Below are positions 9,292 through 18,957 of a DNA stretch of 64,000 bases, one piece after another. A program made the position numbers and the translations under genes. The stretch comes from Sneathiella marina (GTDB taxonomy: Bacteria; Pseudomonadota; Alphaproteobacteria; Sneathiellales; Sneathiellaceae), in assembly GCF_023746535.1 (NCBI RefSeq), contig NZ_CP098747.1, forward strand, positions 2,440,501 through 2,504,500, given 5' to 3'. The notes below the pieces were generated by a model. It was not told the DNA's origin, did not search any database, and saw only the letters and a program-made list of their open reading frames with translations. Each line of letters opens with the position of its first letter. Within the stretch, counting starts at the first letter, position 1.

Positions 9292-11475
9292 ATGAACAAG
9301 ACCATAGCACTTGGCGTCCTTGTCGCCAGCTTGACATATTCGCCATCCATTGTCGGGGCGACGGGAAAACCTGTGATCCTTCAGGAAGATACACAAATTG
9401 ATCGAACAACCGCAGTGTTGGCGACGGAGCCTGGCCGACGTAATTTCATTCCTACGCCACGTCAAAAACCGGAAATTGGGGACTTGGCTCTTTTAAATGT
9501 TTCCTCTGTACCGGTCCCGAAAATACGTCCGGTTGGTATTGCCCTGCCGCCTCATCCACTTGCAACAGGATTGCTCAGCAAGAAAGATCTGAATATTTAT
9601 AAACAGGCTATTGCTTTGGCTTCCGAACGAAAATGGAAGAAAGCTCGGCTCATGGCTCGACGAGCAGACTATAAACTGCCAGCGAAAATTATCGATTGGC
9701 GGTGGATGACCGCTTATCGCAACAGAGCAAGCTTCGACCAGATATCCAATTTCATTGATGCCAATCCCGATTGGCCACGGCAAACGACGTTACAAAGACG
9801 GGCTGAAGAAGCATTAGTTGATCCCGTATCTGCGGATCGAACAATTTCTTGGTTCAGCTCACGCGAACCGCTCACCGGAATAGGAATGCTTCGTTATGGT
9901 GAAGCCCTTATAGAAAAAGGGCAATTAGTAAAAGGCCAAAACCTTGTCAGGCGCGCCTGGCGTGTGGGAAATTTTCCAAAAGACCTCGAGCGGGCGACAT
10001 TGAAAAATTTTAATCTGCTCCTCACTGTCCAGGATCATGACAGTCGGCTCGAGCATCTCTTGTGGGAGAGAAAGGCTACAGCGGCAACGCGCATGCTTCC
10101 TTATGCAAGCAAGGGCAAAAGCAAACTTGCCGTTGCACGCATCCAGCTGATGACTAAAAGAGGAAATGTTGATCACGCAGTCCGCAGCGTTCCCAGAGAG
10201 TTGCAGGCTGACCCAGGCCTGATTTTTGAACGGGCGAAGTGGCGCCGACAGAAATCCCTGCATGAGGAAAGCCAAGAACTCCTTCTGCAAATGGATGCGA
10301 CTGTACCCCGGGCTGAAAAATGGTGGCGAGAACGGCATTTACAAGCGCGTAAGCTACTTGCCAAAGGTCACATTACAGATGCCTATAAACTGGTGAGTCA
10401 GCATGGATTGGCGCAAGGCGGCGATTTCGCCACTGCGGAATGGCTGTCCGGGTGGATTTCTTTACAATTCCTCGGAGATCCGGCTATCGCACGACAGCAT
10501 TTCGTTCGAATGTATGAAAATGTTGGTTACCCAATCAGCCGTGCTCGTGCCGCCTATTGGATTGGCCGCGCTGATACATCAGCCCGCGAAAACGCGCTTG
10601 CCCAATATTGGTATGAAGTCGCGGCACAGCATTATACCACCTATTATGGGCAAATGGCGCATTTCGAACTGGGAAAAAGCCAGTTACCCATGATACCCAA
10701 ACTTACCGGAATCAATCCACACGTGAAGAAGATATATGACGCCGATGAACGCACATTAATAATTCGGCATCTGACGGAATTGAACAAACCAAAATGGACA
10801 AGATATTTTCTTTTGGAGATGGCAGAGACTGCGAAAACAGCTGATGCATTTAAATATTTGGCGAAATTGGCAAATGATATCGGTCGACCCGACTATGCTA
10901 TCTCCGTCGCTAAACGAGCTTCTCAAAGAGGGACAGAACTAACAGAAATCAATTGGCCGACAAATGGCGCGCAAGCAGATAAGACACCCATCGAAAAGGC
11001 ACTGGTTTTTGCTATTATGCGCCAGGAGAGCGCCTTCGCCTCTGATGCTATATCAAGCGCAGGGGCCCGGGGACTTATGCAGCTGATGCCCGCGACAGCA
11101 AAACATGTTTCGCGATCCCTGAAGGTCACCTATTCAAAATTTCAGCTGACTGAGGACCCCGATTACAATGCATTGCTAGGTAGCTCCTACCTTTCCGGGT
11201 TGGTTGATGAGTTCAATGGATCCTATGTTCTGGCTATCGCGTCCTATAACGCTGGCCCGCGCAATGTTCGCAAATGGATCGACACCTGGGGCGATCCGCG
11301 CACTGGCGAAATCGACATGATAGACTGGATTGAATTTATTCCCTTTACGGAAACAAGGAATTACGTTCAACGGGTCATTGAGAATTTGCAAATTTATCGC
11401 CAGCGATTGGCCGTAAGCCAGAACGAAAAGCTGACCATTTATCAGGATCTCAATCGCGGTCTTGCGACACACTAA
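9292..11475 (+). CDS. slt: Soluble lytic murein transglycosylase
   Basis: Periplasmic enzyme cleaving glycan strands to 1,6-anhydro-muramyl products. The N-terminus MNKTIALGVLVASL is a signal peptide. A long alpha-helical superhelical (U-shaped) region spans about residues 90-560. The catalytic SLT domain runs ~563-710: AIMRQESAF with catalytic E579, GARGLMQLMPATA, then ASYNAGPRNVRKW and FIPFTETRNYVQRV. The 727-residue length fits the Slt70-like class of alphaproteobacteria. I prefer ATG 9292 to the in-frame TTG at 9280, since it begins a clean signal sequence, though neither has a strong ribosome binding site. It is close behind pepN and 96 bp before the dehalogenase-like gene. Confidence 0.93.
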   Translation: MNKTIALGVLVASLTYSPSIVGATGKPVILQEDTQIDRTTAVLATEPGRRNFIPTPRQKPEIGDLALLNVSSVPVPKIRPVGIALPPHPLATGLLSKKDLNIYKQAIALASERKWKKARLMARRADYKLPAKIIDWRWMTAYRNRASFDQISNFIDANPDWPRQTTLQRRAEEALVDPVSADRTISWFSSREPLTGIGMLRYGEALIEKGQLVKGQNLVRRAWRVGNFPKDLERATLKNFNLLLTVQDHDSRLEHLLWERKATAATRMLPYASKGKSKLAVARIQLMTKRGNVDHAVRSVPRELQADPGLIFERAKWRRQKSLHEESQELLLQMDATVPRAEKWWRERHLQARKLLAKGHITDAYKLVSQHGLAQGGDFATAEWLSGWISLQFLGDPAIARQHFVRMYENVGYPISRARAAYWIGRADTSARENALAQYWYEVAAQHYTTYYGQMAHFELGKSQLPMIPKLTGINPHVKKIYDADERTLIIRHLTELNKPKWTRYFLLEMAETAKTADAFKYLAKLANDIGRPDYAISVAKRASQRGTELTEINWPTNGAQADKTPIEKALVFAIMRQESAFASDAISSAGARGLMQLMPATAKHVSRSLKVTYSKFQLTEDPDYNALLGSSYLSGLVDEFNGSYVLAIASYNAGPRNVRKWIDTWGDPRTGEIDMIDWIEFIPFTETRNYVQRVIENLQIYRQRLAVSQNEKLTIYQDLNRGLATH

Positions 11476-11571
11476 TTTATCGGCACGATAATTCACGTAT
11501 TCTTCACTTGCATTATAAGGATAATCGTCCAACATTCGAACCGGGTGCGCCTTTGAAATTGAGTGCAAAAT

Positions 11572-12258
11572 ATGACAACCTTGAAACTAGACAATATTAA
11601 AGCCTGCGTCTTTGATGCCTACGGTACAATGTTCGATGTAAATGCCGCTGCCCGCGAAGAGCAAGCCGCCCTAGGCGACAAATGGGAAGAGATTGCCAAC
11701 AACTGGCGAATGAAGCAGTTACAATATACTTGGCTTCGCAGCCTGCAAAAACGTCATGCGGATTTTTGGCAGGTTACCGGCGATGCCCTTGATTTTGCGT
11801 TGGCCACCTCGAATATAGACGATGCTGCTTTGCGGGATCGCTTGATGCAGTTGTATCTAAAGCTGTCCGCTTACCCGGAAGTAAAGTCCATGCTGGAAGC
11901 CTTGAAGGCAGCCAATATCAAAACCGCTATTCTTTCCAATGGTACACAAAAGATGCTCGACGCGGCGGTGGAAAATGCCAATATTGGCGCACTTCTGGAC
12001 GGTTCCTACTCCATCGAGGACGTTGGCATCTACAAACCGGATCCCTCTGTCTATCAAATGGCAGTGGATCGCCTTGGGGTCTCCCCGTCTGAAATTTCGT
12101 TCCAATCCTCAAATGCCTGGGATGCATATGCTGCAAAGGCATTTGGCTTTAACGTCATTTGGTGCAACAGGTTTGGTCAGGCTGATGAGCGCCTACCTGG
12201 GACGCCAGATGCACAGATCACCGATTTGAGTGCACTTCCGCCAATCGTTGGTGCTTAA
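11572..12258 (+). CDS. Haloacid dehalogenase type II ((S)-2-haloacid dehalogenase family)
   Basis: HAD hydrolase of the L-2-haloacid dehalogenase group, which swaps a halogen on a 2-haloalkanoate for hydroxyl by an ester intermediate. In the 228-residue protein the nucleophile is D15 in FDAYGTMFD. The substrate-site arginine lies in NWRMKQLQY, and ILSNG, YKPDPSVY and SSNAWDAYAAKAFG fit motifs II-IV of this subgroup. I chose ATG 11572 over an in-frame GTG at 11563. The alpha/beta hydrolase gene begins 26 bp after its stop. Whether it truly acts on haloacids here is unproven; many genomic members have unknown substrates. Confidence 0.85.
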   Translation: MTTLKLDNIKACVFDAYGTMFDVNAAAREEQAALGDKWEEIANNWRMKQLQYTWLRSLQKRHADFWQVTGDALDFALATSNIDDAALRDRLMQLYLKLSAYPEVKSMLEALKAANIKTAILSNGTQKMLDAAVENANIGALLDGSYSIEDVGIYKPDPSVYQMAVDRLGVSPSEISFQSSNAWDAYAAKAFGFNVIWCNRFGQADERLPGTPDAQITDLSALPPIVGA

Positions 12259-12283
12259 CAAATTTCCAGGTAAATGTCTTATT

Positions 12284-13144
12284 ATGCCCTTTGCAGAACA
12301 TTTCTATCAGTCGACGGATGGTCTTAACCTTTACTACCGGGAATACGGAACGATTGAAGATCATCCTCCTCTTCTTTGTCTTTCTGGACTGACCAGAAAT
12401 TCAGCCGACTTTCATGATTTTGCCGAGCGATATTGTGGTAACAGGAAAGTTTATACCCTTGATTACCGGGGTCGCGGAAAGTCGGACTATGACGCCAACT
12501 TTGAAAATTATAATCCGCAAGTTTATGCAGGGGATATTTATAATTTCCTGACGTCAAAGAATATCCAAAAAGCAGTATTTGTCGGAACATCTCTTGGCGG
12601 GCTTCTTACCATGGGTATGGCAGGCTTCGCCAAGCATCTTATCGCCGGTGCAATCCTCAATGATGTCGGCCCAGAGATCGATACCTCGGGCGGGAACCGC
12701 ATACTGGAATATGTCGGCAAGGATATCAGGTATGACAGTATTGAAGTCGCATCGAAAGCCCAGAGGGTGCAATATTTGAACGCCTACCCTGATTTGTCTG
12801 ACGCGGAATGGATCTCTCAGTCAAAGAAGACCTTTGTATTTGACAAGGCGGCCGGCAATTTCCGTTTCAACTACGATATGAACCTGGGCCCGGCTTTGGC
12901 CAAACAGTTTGACAATGCCGACCCTGTTGATCTTTGGCCGTTTTTCGCGGAATTAAAGGGCATCCCTACCCTTGCCATTCGCGGTGCCAGATCAGATGTT
13001 TTGAGCCAAGAGGTTTTCAGGAAAATGCAGATAGAAAATCCTGAAATGCAGGCTATCACCCTCGAAAATCGCGGCCATGTCCCACTTTTGGACGAACCTC
13101 CTCTTTTGAAAGAAATGGATCAATTCATTGCTGGAATTCGATAA
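12284..13144 (+). CDS. Alpha/beta-fold hydrolase
   Basis: A 286-residue alpha/beta hydrolase of unknown substrate. The oxyanion region LLCLSGLTRNSADFH is followed by LDYRGRGKSDYD, and the nucleophile is S103 in FVGTSLGGLL. The acidic residue is probably in AIRGARSDVLS, and the catalytic histidine in ENRGHVPLLDEP near the end. The region between the strands (roughly 130-200) is the lid. I chose ATG 12284, which starts a typical N-terminus; an upstream in-frame start at 12230 would overlap the dehalogenase gene. Its last 17 bases overlap the next gene, so the two are probably translated in a coupled way. Esterase or haloalkane dehalogenase-like roles are possible; nothing decides between them. 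Confidence 0.85.
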   Translation: MPFAEHFYQSTDGLNLYYREYGTIEDHPPLLCLSGLTRNSADFHDFAERYCGNRKVYTLDYRGRGKSDYDANFENYNPQVYAGDIYNFLTSKNIQKAVFVGTSLGGLLTMGMAGFAKHLIAGAILNDVGPEIDTSGGNRILEYVGKDIRYDSIEVASKAQRVQYLNAYPDLSDAEWISQSKKTFVFDKAAGNFRFNYDMNLGPALAKQFDNADPVDLWPFFAELKGIPTLAIRGARSDVLSQEVFRKMQIENPEMQAITLENRGHVPLLDEPPLLKEMDQFIAGIR

Positions 13145-14114
13145 AGCCCCTACATATCAATCGATCCTGGAGGCAGCTCAAACCCTCGAAGGTATTGTCC
13201 GTAAAACACCCCTTCTTGAATCCCACGCACTTAACACGGAAATCGGTGCCCGGCTTTTCCTGAAATGCGAAACCATGCAGCATACCGGGTCGTTCAAGTT
13301 CAGAGGTGCCTATAACACGTTGCGCCGATTGTCTTCAGCGCAACAAAAAGGCGGGGTTTTCGCCTATTCAAGCGGTAATCATGCACAAGGTATTGCCTTG
13401 TCTGCCCAGATGCTGGGCATCCAAGCAACAATCTTGATGCCCGAAGATACACCCCAGATAAAAATGGACAATACAAGGGGCTATGGTGCGGAGGTCATTA
13501 CTTATGATCGCTATTCTGAATCCCGTGAAGAAATCGGCAGTAAAATTGCGGATGAAAATGGGCTGACTTTGGTGAAACCCTACGACAATCATTTCGTGAT
13601 TTCCGGGCAAGGAACAACCGGCATTGAAATCGCTGAACAGCTTGCTGAACAGGACGTTACTGCAGATATTTGTGTTTGTCCCGCTGGTGGTGGGGGCTTA
13701 ATTGCGGGAACGTCCCTCGCTCTCAAAGAGTTAAGCCCGTCAACCAAAGTATATTCGGCGGAGCCGGAGTATTTTGATGACACTAAAGTCTCATTGGAGT
13801 GCGGCACCCGGGTTGCCAATACCGGTGGGAAGAAAAGTATTTGCGATGCCATCGTCACACCGATGCCTGGTGAAATAACTTTTCCTGTCAACAAAGAAAC
13901 GTTATCCGGCGGATTGATGGTCACAGACGACGAGGTTAGATCGGCTATCCGGGAAGCATTTCATCATTTCAAATGTGTGATTGAGCCGGGCGGCGCCGTT
14001 GCGTTTGCAGCCCTTCTGACAGGTAAAATCGATATCAGCGGAAAGACTGTTGTTGCAGTTGCATCCGGTGGGAACATTGACCCGGACCTCTATCGAGAAA
14101 TACTGGCCGGCTAA
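13128..14114 (+). CDS. Threonine dehydratase-like PLP enzyme (threonine ammonia-lyase/serine racemase group)
   Basis: Fold-type II PLP enzyme, probably deaminating threonine or serine. It has the PLP lysine K57 in GSFKFRGA, the SSGNHAQG phosphate/carboxylate loop, the glycine-rich PAGGGGLIAG loop and VASGGNID near the end. At 328 residues it lacks the C-terminal ACT regulatory region of biosynthetic IlvA, so it resembles catabolic TdcB or serine racemase-type enzymes. The only good start is TTG 13128, overlapping the hydrolase end by 17 bp; no ATG occurs before the catalytic core. Its stop overlaps the stop of the convergent TPR gene. Precise substrate is not decidable from sequence. Confidence 0.88.
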   Translation: MLEFDKAPTYQSILEAAQTLEGIVRKTPLLESHALNTEIGARLFLKCETMQHTGSFKFRGAYNTLRRLSSAQQKGGVFAYSSGNHAQGIALSAQMLGIQATILMPEDTPQIKMDNTRGYGAEVITYDRYSESREEIGSKIADENGLTLVKPYDNHFVISGQGTTGIEIAEQLAEQDVTADICVCPAGGGGLIAGTSLALKELSPSTKVYSAEPEYFDDTKVSLECGTRVANTGGKKSICDAIVTPMPGEITFPVNKETLSGGLMVTDDEVRSAIREAFHHFKCVIEPGGAVAFAALLTGKIDISGKTVVAVASGGNIDPDLYREILAG

Positions 14115-17100
14115 TAAGTGGCCCAGAATTCCCCGTTTTCCAGCTTTTTCCGATAACCGGACATAAAGGACTCTAACTGGCTTACTTTCGCTATGATCGT
14201 TGCCCGCTCCCGAAATTCTGACGCGGAAGGATCGGTCTGCTCCGTAATCAAATCAAATGCAGGTGAATCAGATGTTCCCTCCATGCGGCTGCGATACTTT
14301 GTCCGCATCGTTTTTATACCGGAAGTATCTTCATGCAAGCTACGGGCAACAGCCAATTGCATAATCCGCTGTCGATCCAATTTTTGTTTTTCAGGGTCAG
14401 CCGCATCAATTTTACGCAGGATCAGTTTTTCAAGTGCCGGAATAACAGCAGCCCAGTTTTTTGACTTCCAGTAAATATCAGCACGAAGCATATCCGCTTC
14501 TTCACTGTTATCCCTGGAAATTAAATCCAGTGCAACAGGGTAGTTTTGAAGATCCGCCTGTGCTCTTGCTTCAATATAAAGCCGCTCTTTATGTGCTTTC
14601 GGAGACAACTGGCGCCATCGGGTTTTATACAATACCTTGAGGCTGTTAGCCGGTTTCTTGTTCCATAAATGAATAACCGCGAGCTTGGTTCCTGCGTTGG
14701 CTTTGTCGAGGCCTTTAAGGCGGAAATTAACCTGATGCTCCAGTAATTGGGCAGACTGCTCCAGTAAGTCCACCCGCGCCAGTCGATCCGCGAGGATACG
14801 GATCATATCATCACCTTTTTTCCCCACCGGCGTAAGCTCGCGATATTGATAGTAAATCGCAAGCGCCTTGATAGGGGACAATTTATCGGCACCGCCTTCC
14901 AGGAAAAGCTCAGCGAAAATGTCGTTCATCTTCCGACCCAAATCGCGGGAATATGGAGATTTCGGGAAATAATGCACTATACGCTTATAGGTATCCAGAC
15001 CATCACCAATGCTCCCGGTGGCCACGTATAAATCACCCAGTCTTTTTTGAATATTGATTTCCAGGTCATCTCCCCGCCACCCGAAATCAAGTTTTTCAAG
15101 TGCGGCAATGGCCTCTTCAGGCGATATTTTATTGCCGACAAGATCATTGTTCACTTTTTCAAATCTAGACCGTTCTGCGACCGGCCGGTATCCCAAATCA
15201 ATGGCTTTGGTAAAATGCATTGTTGCAGCCGGTAAATCGCTGAGTTGAAAAGCCATAACACCTTCAAGCAAGGCTTTCTCGGCCTGATGTTTTAATAAGG
15301 TTGGTTTTTTAACGCGAGACAAGGCCTTTTTCGCTAAATTGACGTCAAAATCTTCAAGGGCGGCGCGAGCCCAAAGCAGGTTAAATTGATCCTGATGGAC
15401 GGGTTCATAGATGCCAAATGCACCAGATCCGTAGTTCAGGCTTTCGATTGCCCCCTGCCAATTACCTTGAGCTGCGGAAAGCGCACCTCGCCACGGAGCA
15501 ATTTCCACATCACCATCAAAATCAGCGTGATACAGATTTGCTTCCGCCTCTTTCAAATGATTCAAGCCAAGATCCGATAAGCCCACAAGCAATCGGAAAT
15601 CCTGGTCTTTCTCCATTTTGGGGAATTCTGCCTTGATCCGGGATAGCACCCCTCGTGCATCCGAGAAAAAAGAATGTCCAACATAATATTTTGCTAAAGC
15701 CATCAAGGCGTTCAATTTTTCGTTTTTAGGAGCCGTCACAATCTGTTTTTGTAATTCTTGTTTACGCAATGTGAACTGCAACGGTGATACTTGCCGCCAT
15801 TCTTGTAACTTAACAGTTTGCGCGGTTTGAAATATCGGAGTTGGCTTTGTAAGTTTGCGGGTTTTTTCAGCCTGTTTTTTCATTTCAGCGGAATGCGCAA
15901 GTTGCTGGGCAGGTTTCACGGCAACAGAAACGCCGTTTTCTTCTCGTGCTATCTCAACATTTTCATTAATTCGTTTAATTGCTGCACCCTGTATTGTTTG
16001 TGGAAGGGTCACATGTTCAAATTCCCGTAAGGACGCCATAGCCCAACCCGAGGTATTGAGCGGAATTGCGGCCCAGTGAATTCCCGTTTCGGTGTCTTCA
16101 AATTCAATGGTCTTGCCATTCGTCACAGCTGGAATGAACAAACGCGGCCCTGACAAAGAAGCCTTTTGTGTCTGTATTTCCATTGGATTTTCGATGGCCA
16201 ATGTTGCCCCTAGTTGAAAATCCACATGCCAGTCATCATTCACTTTACTGATTTTAGGTGAATATCCATCCCGAAAGGAAAACCTGAGTAACGTGGCCTC
16301 ACGATGTGTCTGCTGTTCCGATTTCGAAACCAGGAATTTATAGGGCCCATTCAAATTACCAAAATCAGCTCTCGCATATCGATCGAAGATAACCCAGTAC
16401 TCACCTTCCGATTCAAACATCGACATTGCCACTGGCGACTTCCAGGGGAAGATCAAGCGAAACCCATCTTTAAGGTTGGCAATTTCCAATGCGAGTGTTT
16501 CATCCGTCTTCGGGGCTTCAATTGGCTTGCTAGCCACCTTGGTTCTATGCGGTGGCACTGTATCAATTTTTGCTTTTGCAGGCGGCGGCAATTCATCAAT
16601 CACGATGACCGGGCCGATAGCTGCTATTGCCGACCCGGATGCTGGAGCGATTTGTTCAAGGTCGGGGGCCTCTACACTGTCCGTATTGATTGTCATTTTC
16701 TGTTTCGGTTCGGTGACCGGCATTATTTCCGTTGCTTGAGCGACAACGGGTGCCTCCCTAATTGGAAGAGATTTCGTCCCTGCGGGGATTTCTTTTTTGA
16801 TTGGCTCAACGGTCTGCGAAATATCTTCTTTCGGCAAGACGACCGCACTGGCTGTTTTCTCAAGAGGTTTGGCATTCCGCGCTTTTTTTCCATCATTCGC
16901 TACCGGAACTGTCTTTTCTCTGTCGACCTTGCCCTGCTCTGAATTCGGTTTTGTCGAAACTTTTTTTGGCTCATTGGTGGTCGCCCGTTTGCTCGATCGA
17001 ATATCAAATACAACACTGTTTTCATTCAGAAAACTGTTTACACCCATCCCGGGCGCCAGGGTGACGGTAATATCTGTTGCTCCTGACACAGATTTTGCGG

Positions 17101-17380
17101 CGACAGAAACAACCAGATCAGGCGGCCTCTTATTGATTTTTGCAGTATCGACAGATGCAGCGGCATCAAAACTGATGGTAAGGATGTTTCCCGTTAGATT
17201 TGTCTTGTAATTGGCAGGTTTCTGAGGCCAGTCAAATACAAGACGTGTGAAATCCTTATGCTCTCCTGCGCGTAATTGAACAAATGCTCCTTCCGCGGCA
17301 ACCGACGCCATAGGCAAGGTTGCAAGCAGACCCAGTGACAGAAAAGTAATAGTAAGATACTTGAAAAATACGCGTGCCAT
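14111..17380 (-). CDS. Large secreted AMIN-like/TPR protein at end of motor operon
   Basis: 1089 residues, not a family I can name. Residues 1-29 form a signal peptide (ending ASVAAEG), so the protein is periplasmic or attached to the envelope. Residues ~30-130 are beta-rich with RLVFDWPQKPANY and TISFD, resembling an AMIN-type domain. A Lys/Pro/Ala-rich disordered stretch (~130-290) follows, then a second similar beta domain with FRLIFPWKSPVAM (~300-400). From ~560 to 1000 it is helical with TPR-like hairpins, e.g. AKYYVGHSFFSDARGVLSRI and GDLYVATGSIGDGLDTYKRI. It begins 1 bp after a MotB-like gene on the same strand and closes the fliL-fliM operon. I infer a periplasmic motor or stator partner, analogous in position to rhizobial MotC. 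Confidence 0.7.
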   Translation of the reverse strand: MARVFFKYLTITFLSLGLLATLPMASVAAEGAFVQLRAGEHKDFTRLVFDWPQKPANYKTNLTGNILTISFDAAASVDTAKINKRPPDLVVSVAAKSVSGATDITVTLAPGMGVNSFLNENSVVFDIRSSKRATTNEPKKVSTKPNSEQGKVDREKTVPVANDGKKARNAKPLEKTASAVVLPKEDISQTVEPIKKEIPAGTKSLPIREAPVVAQATEIMPVTEPKQKMTINTDSVEAPDLEQIAPASGSAIAAIGPVIVIDELPPPAKAKIDTVPPHRTKVASKPIEAPKTDETLALEIANLKDGFRLIFPWKSPVAMSMFESEGEYWVIFDRYARADFGNLNGPYKFLVSKSEQQTHREATLLRFSFRDGYSPKISKVNDDWHVDFQLGATLAIENPMEIQTQKASLSGPRLFIPAVTNGKTIEFEDTETGIHWAAIPLNTSGWAMASLREFEHVTLPQTIQGAAIKRINENVEIAREENGVSVAVKPAQQLAHSAEMKKQAEKTRKLTKPTPIFQTAQTVKLQEWRQVSPLQFTLRKQELQKQIVTAPKNEKLNALMALAKYYVGHSFFSDARGVLSRIKAEFPKMEKDQDFRLLVGLSDLGLNHLKEAEANLYHADFDGDVEIAPWRGALSAAQGNWQGAIESLNYGSGAFGIYEPVHQDQFNLLWARAALEDFDVNLAKKALSRVKKPTLLKHQAEKALLEGVMAFQLSDLPAATMHFTKAIDLGYRPVAERSRFEKVNNDLVGNKISPEEAIAALEKLDFGWRGDDLEINIQKRLGDLYVATGSIGDGLDTYKRIVHYFPKSPYSRDLGRKMNDIFAELFLEGGADKLSPIKALAIYYQYRELTPVGKKGDDMIRILADRLARVDLLEQSAQLLEHQVNFRLKGLDKANAGTKLAVIHLWNKKPANSLKVLYKTRWRQLSPKAHKERLYIEARAQADLQNYPVALDLISRDNSEEADMLRADIYWKSKNWAAVIPALEKLILRKIDAADPEKQKLDRQRIMQLAVARSLHEDTSGIKTMRTKYRSRMEGTSDSPAFDLITEQTDPSASEFRERATIIAKVSQLESFMSGYRKKLENGEFWATY

Positions 17381-17381
17381 C

Positions 17382-18104
17382 TTAACGTCCTTGACCTGCT
17401 GCTTCTTGAATCACAATATCCACACGCCTTGCGAGGGAGTATTTCTGATCCTTATCGGTAATCTGTGAAAGTTCGTTGAATCGTGAATCTGCCATTCCAA
17501 ACGCCCGAATGGAGTAGCCATATCCGGAATTTTTAAGGGCATTCGCTACGGAAAGCGCCCGCGCTACAGACAGTGCCCAATTGGATTTGTATTTTGCCGT
17601 CGGCGACGTAATTGGATCCGGGTCCGTATGTCCATACACTTCAACACGATTTGCAATATGGCGAAGTGTATTGCCAAGCAAGTAAACCACTTCGATCATG
17701 TTTTCGGATTCTATTTCTGTTCCCGGCTGAAAAAACTCTGATCCAGCAAGTGACACAACAAGTTTCTCTTCGGCCTTAAAGATCTCGATACTGGCGAGAA
17801 GCGGGCTTTGTTGTTTCTTGCCATTCAAAACATGCTCAAGATATGCCAGGTCAATTGCCTTAGGCTCCCGGATCATGGCCATATTTTTCTCGGCCGCACC
17901 GGTTTTTGTTACAAGATCATTGTCATCACTGATTTTATTTCCGAGAGTTTCCGTCACAGTTTGCCAGCGATCAACCTTGATCTCACTCATGGAAAACATC
18001 AGAACAAAAAACGCCAGGAGCAACGCCAACAGGTCCGCGAGGGACGTCATCCAGATTGTGCTGGGCTTATTGGTTTCCATTTTATCGGTAAAAAATGGTG
18101 TCAT
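17382..18104 (-). CDS. MotB-like stator protein with ion-channel Asp and OmpA-type domain
   Basis: 240-residue inner-membrane protein. A single N-terminal membrane helix, IWMTSLADLLALLLAFFV, carries D24 at the place of the proton-binding Asp32 of E. coli MotB. The periplasmic part has an OmpA/MotB peptidoglycan-binding domain: VEVYGHTDPDP, the SNWALSVARA helix and RAFGMADSR, then ARRVDIVI. It thus has the main features of a stator B subunit. It overlaps the upstream MotB-like gene by 4 bp (ATGA), so the two are translationally coupled, and is followed at once by the large TPR gene. No motA is visible in the window. A stator role is likely; whether it drives the flagellum or another system is inferred from the flagellar operon. 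Confidence 0.8.
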   Translation of the reverse strand: MTPFFTDKMETNKPSTIWMTSLADLLALLLAFFVLMFSMSEIKVDRWQTVTETLGNKISDDNDLVTKTGAAEKNMAMIREPKAIDLAYLEHVLNGKKQQSPLLASIEIFKAEEKLVVSLAGSEFFQPGTEIESENMIEVVYLLGNTLRHIANRVEVYGHTDPDPITSPTAKYKSNWALSVARALSVANALKNSGYGYSIRAFGMADSRFNELSQITDKDQKYSLARRVDIVIQEAAGQGR

Positions 18105-18850
18105 TGCAGTTCCTCGTCCGGCCAGAACTGATAAGTCAGTGTGGGGCGCAGGAAAAAGCTGAAATGCACAAGGCCGGCGTCCCCCTCTTCCAAACCAATC
18201 GAGATATTTCGGGACGGAACACCTTGGGACCGAAAATGTTGAGCGAGTATATCGACGCGATTGCTCGCAAGGCCATTGGCGCTGTCAGTACTTGACGGCA
18301 AGCTAGGTCCAACGCCGATCAGAATTTCAACATCTGTCGCAACATTCAGGTTTCGACTTATAAGAGCCGATGCTACATCTGTCAGAAATTTATCTTTTAG
18401 ATCACGAAGCTCAAGACCTCCACTTTTAAACAATTTCCCAAGGGGAACACTGAATTGGAGCCGCGTACCGCCGTCTGTTACTCTTGATTCAACCAGCGGA
18501 ACCGCTGTTTCGAAGACATTACGCAACTTTGCGTGAAATTGCTGTGTGCCTTGCTCTTCACCAGACAGGGTTTTCTGTTTATCCGCCGGTATGTCTTTTG
18601 ACAGTCCCTTAAAGGCGATGTTGACGCTTCCAAGGACGGAGCGGATCCGCTCCTCTTTCGGAACGGAGATCGAATGCAAAAAAATGAAGAAGGCCAGAAG
18701 CAATAGGTAAAGTGAAACGAAGATCACGGCCGTACCACCTGTGCTGCCTCTGGAGGACGGCTCATTCTGAGGCGGCACATAACTGCCCAGTTCCTGTTCA
18801 CTATTTTGTTCGAAAGCCGACACGTTTATAAATCTCTCACCCGTCTCCAA
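18101..18850 (-). CDS. MotB-like protein lacking the channel aspartate
   Basis: 249 residues with one membrane helix near residues 40-62 (VIFVSLYLLLLAFFIFLHSI) and an OmpA-like periplasmic region. The region starts with RLQFSVPLGKLFKSG and includes an SNRVDILAQHFRSQG helix. Right-aligned with the neighbouring MotB-like helix on the shared LLLAFF block, the ion-binding Asp is replaced by Ser, so this subunit is unlikely to carry ions by itself. About 35 hydrophilic residues precede the helix. It overlaps its partner by 4 bp. I infer a paired, non-conducting stator subunit or regulator; similarity to TolR/ExbD-like single-pass proteins cannot be excluded by eye. Confidence 0.72.
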   Translation of the reverse strand: METGERFINVSAFEQNSEQELGSYVPPQNEPSSRGSTGGTAVIFVSLYLLLLAFFIFLHSISVPKEERIRSVLGSVNIAFKGLSKDIPADKQKTLSGEEQGTQQFHAKLRNVFETAVPLVESRVTDGGTRLQFSVPLGKLFKSGGLELRDLKDKFLTDVASALISRNLNVATDVEILIGVGPSLPSSTDSANGLASNRVDILAQHFRSQGVPSRNISIGLEEGDAGLVHFSFFLRPTLTYQFWPDEELQ

Positions 18851-18957
18851 TTAAGAAAATTGGTTCTCAATCACTACTGGGCAAATTTTACCGACTAATG
18901 GTTAATCAGCCGTAAATTTTTGAAATACAAAGGATTTTTCTTGCGGCGTGAATATCG

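Noticed and set aside
16304-16942. 212-residue frame antisense to the large TPR gene
   Set aside because: It is Cys/Phe/Arg-rich without family pattern and lies fully inside a gene with a signal peptide and TPR hairpins.
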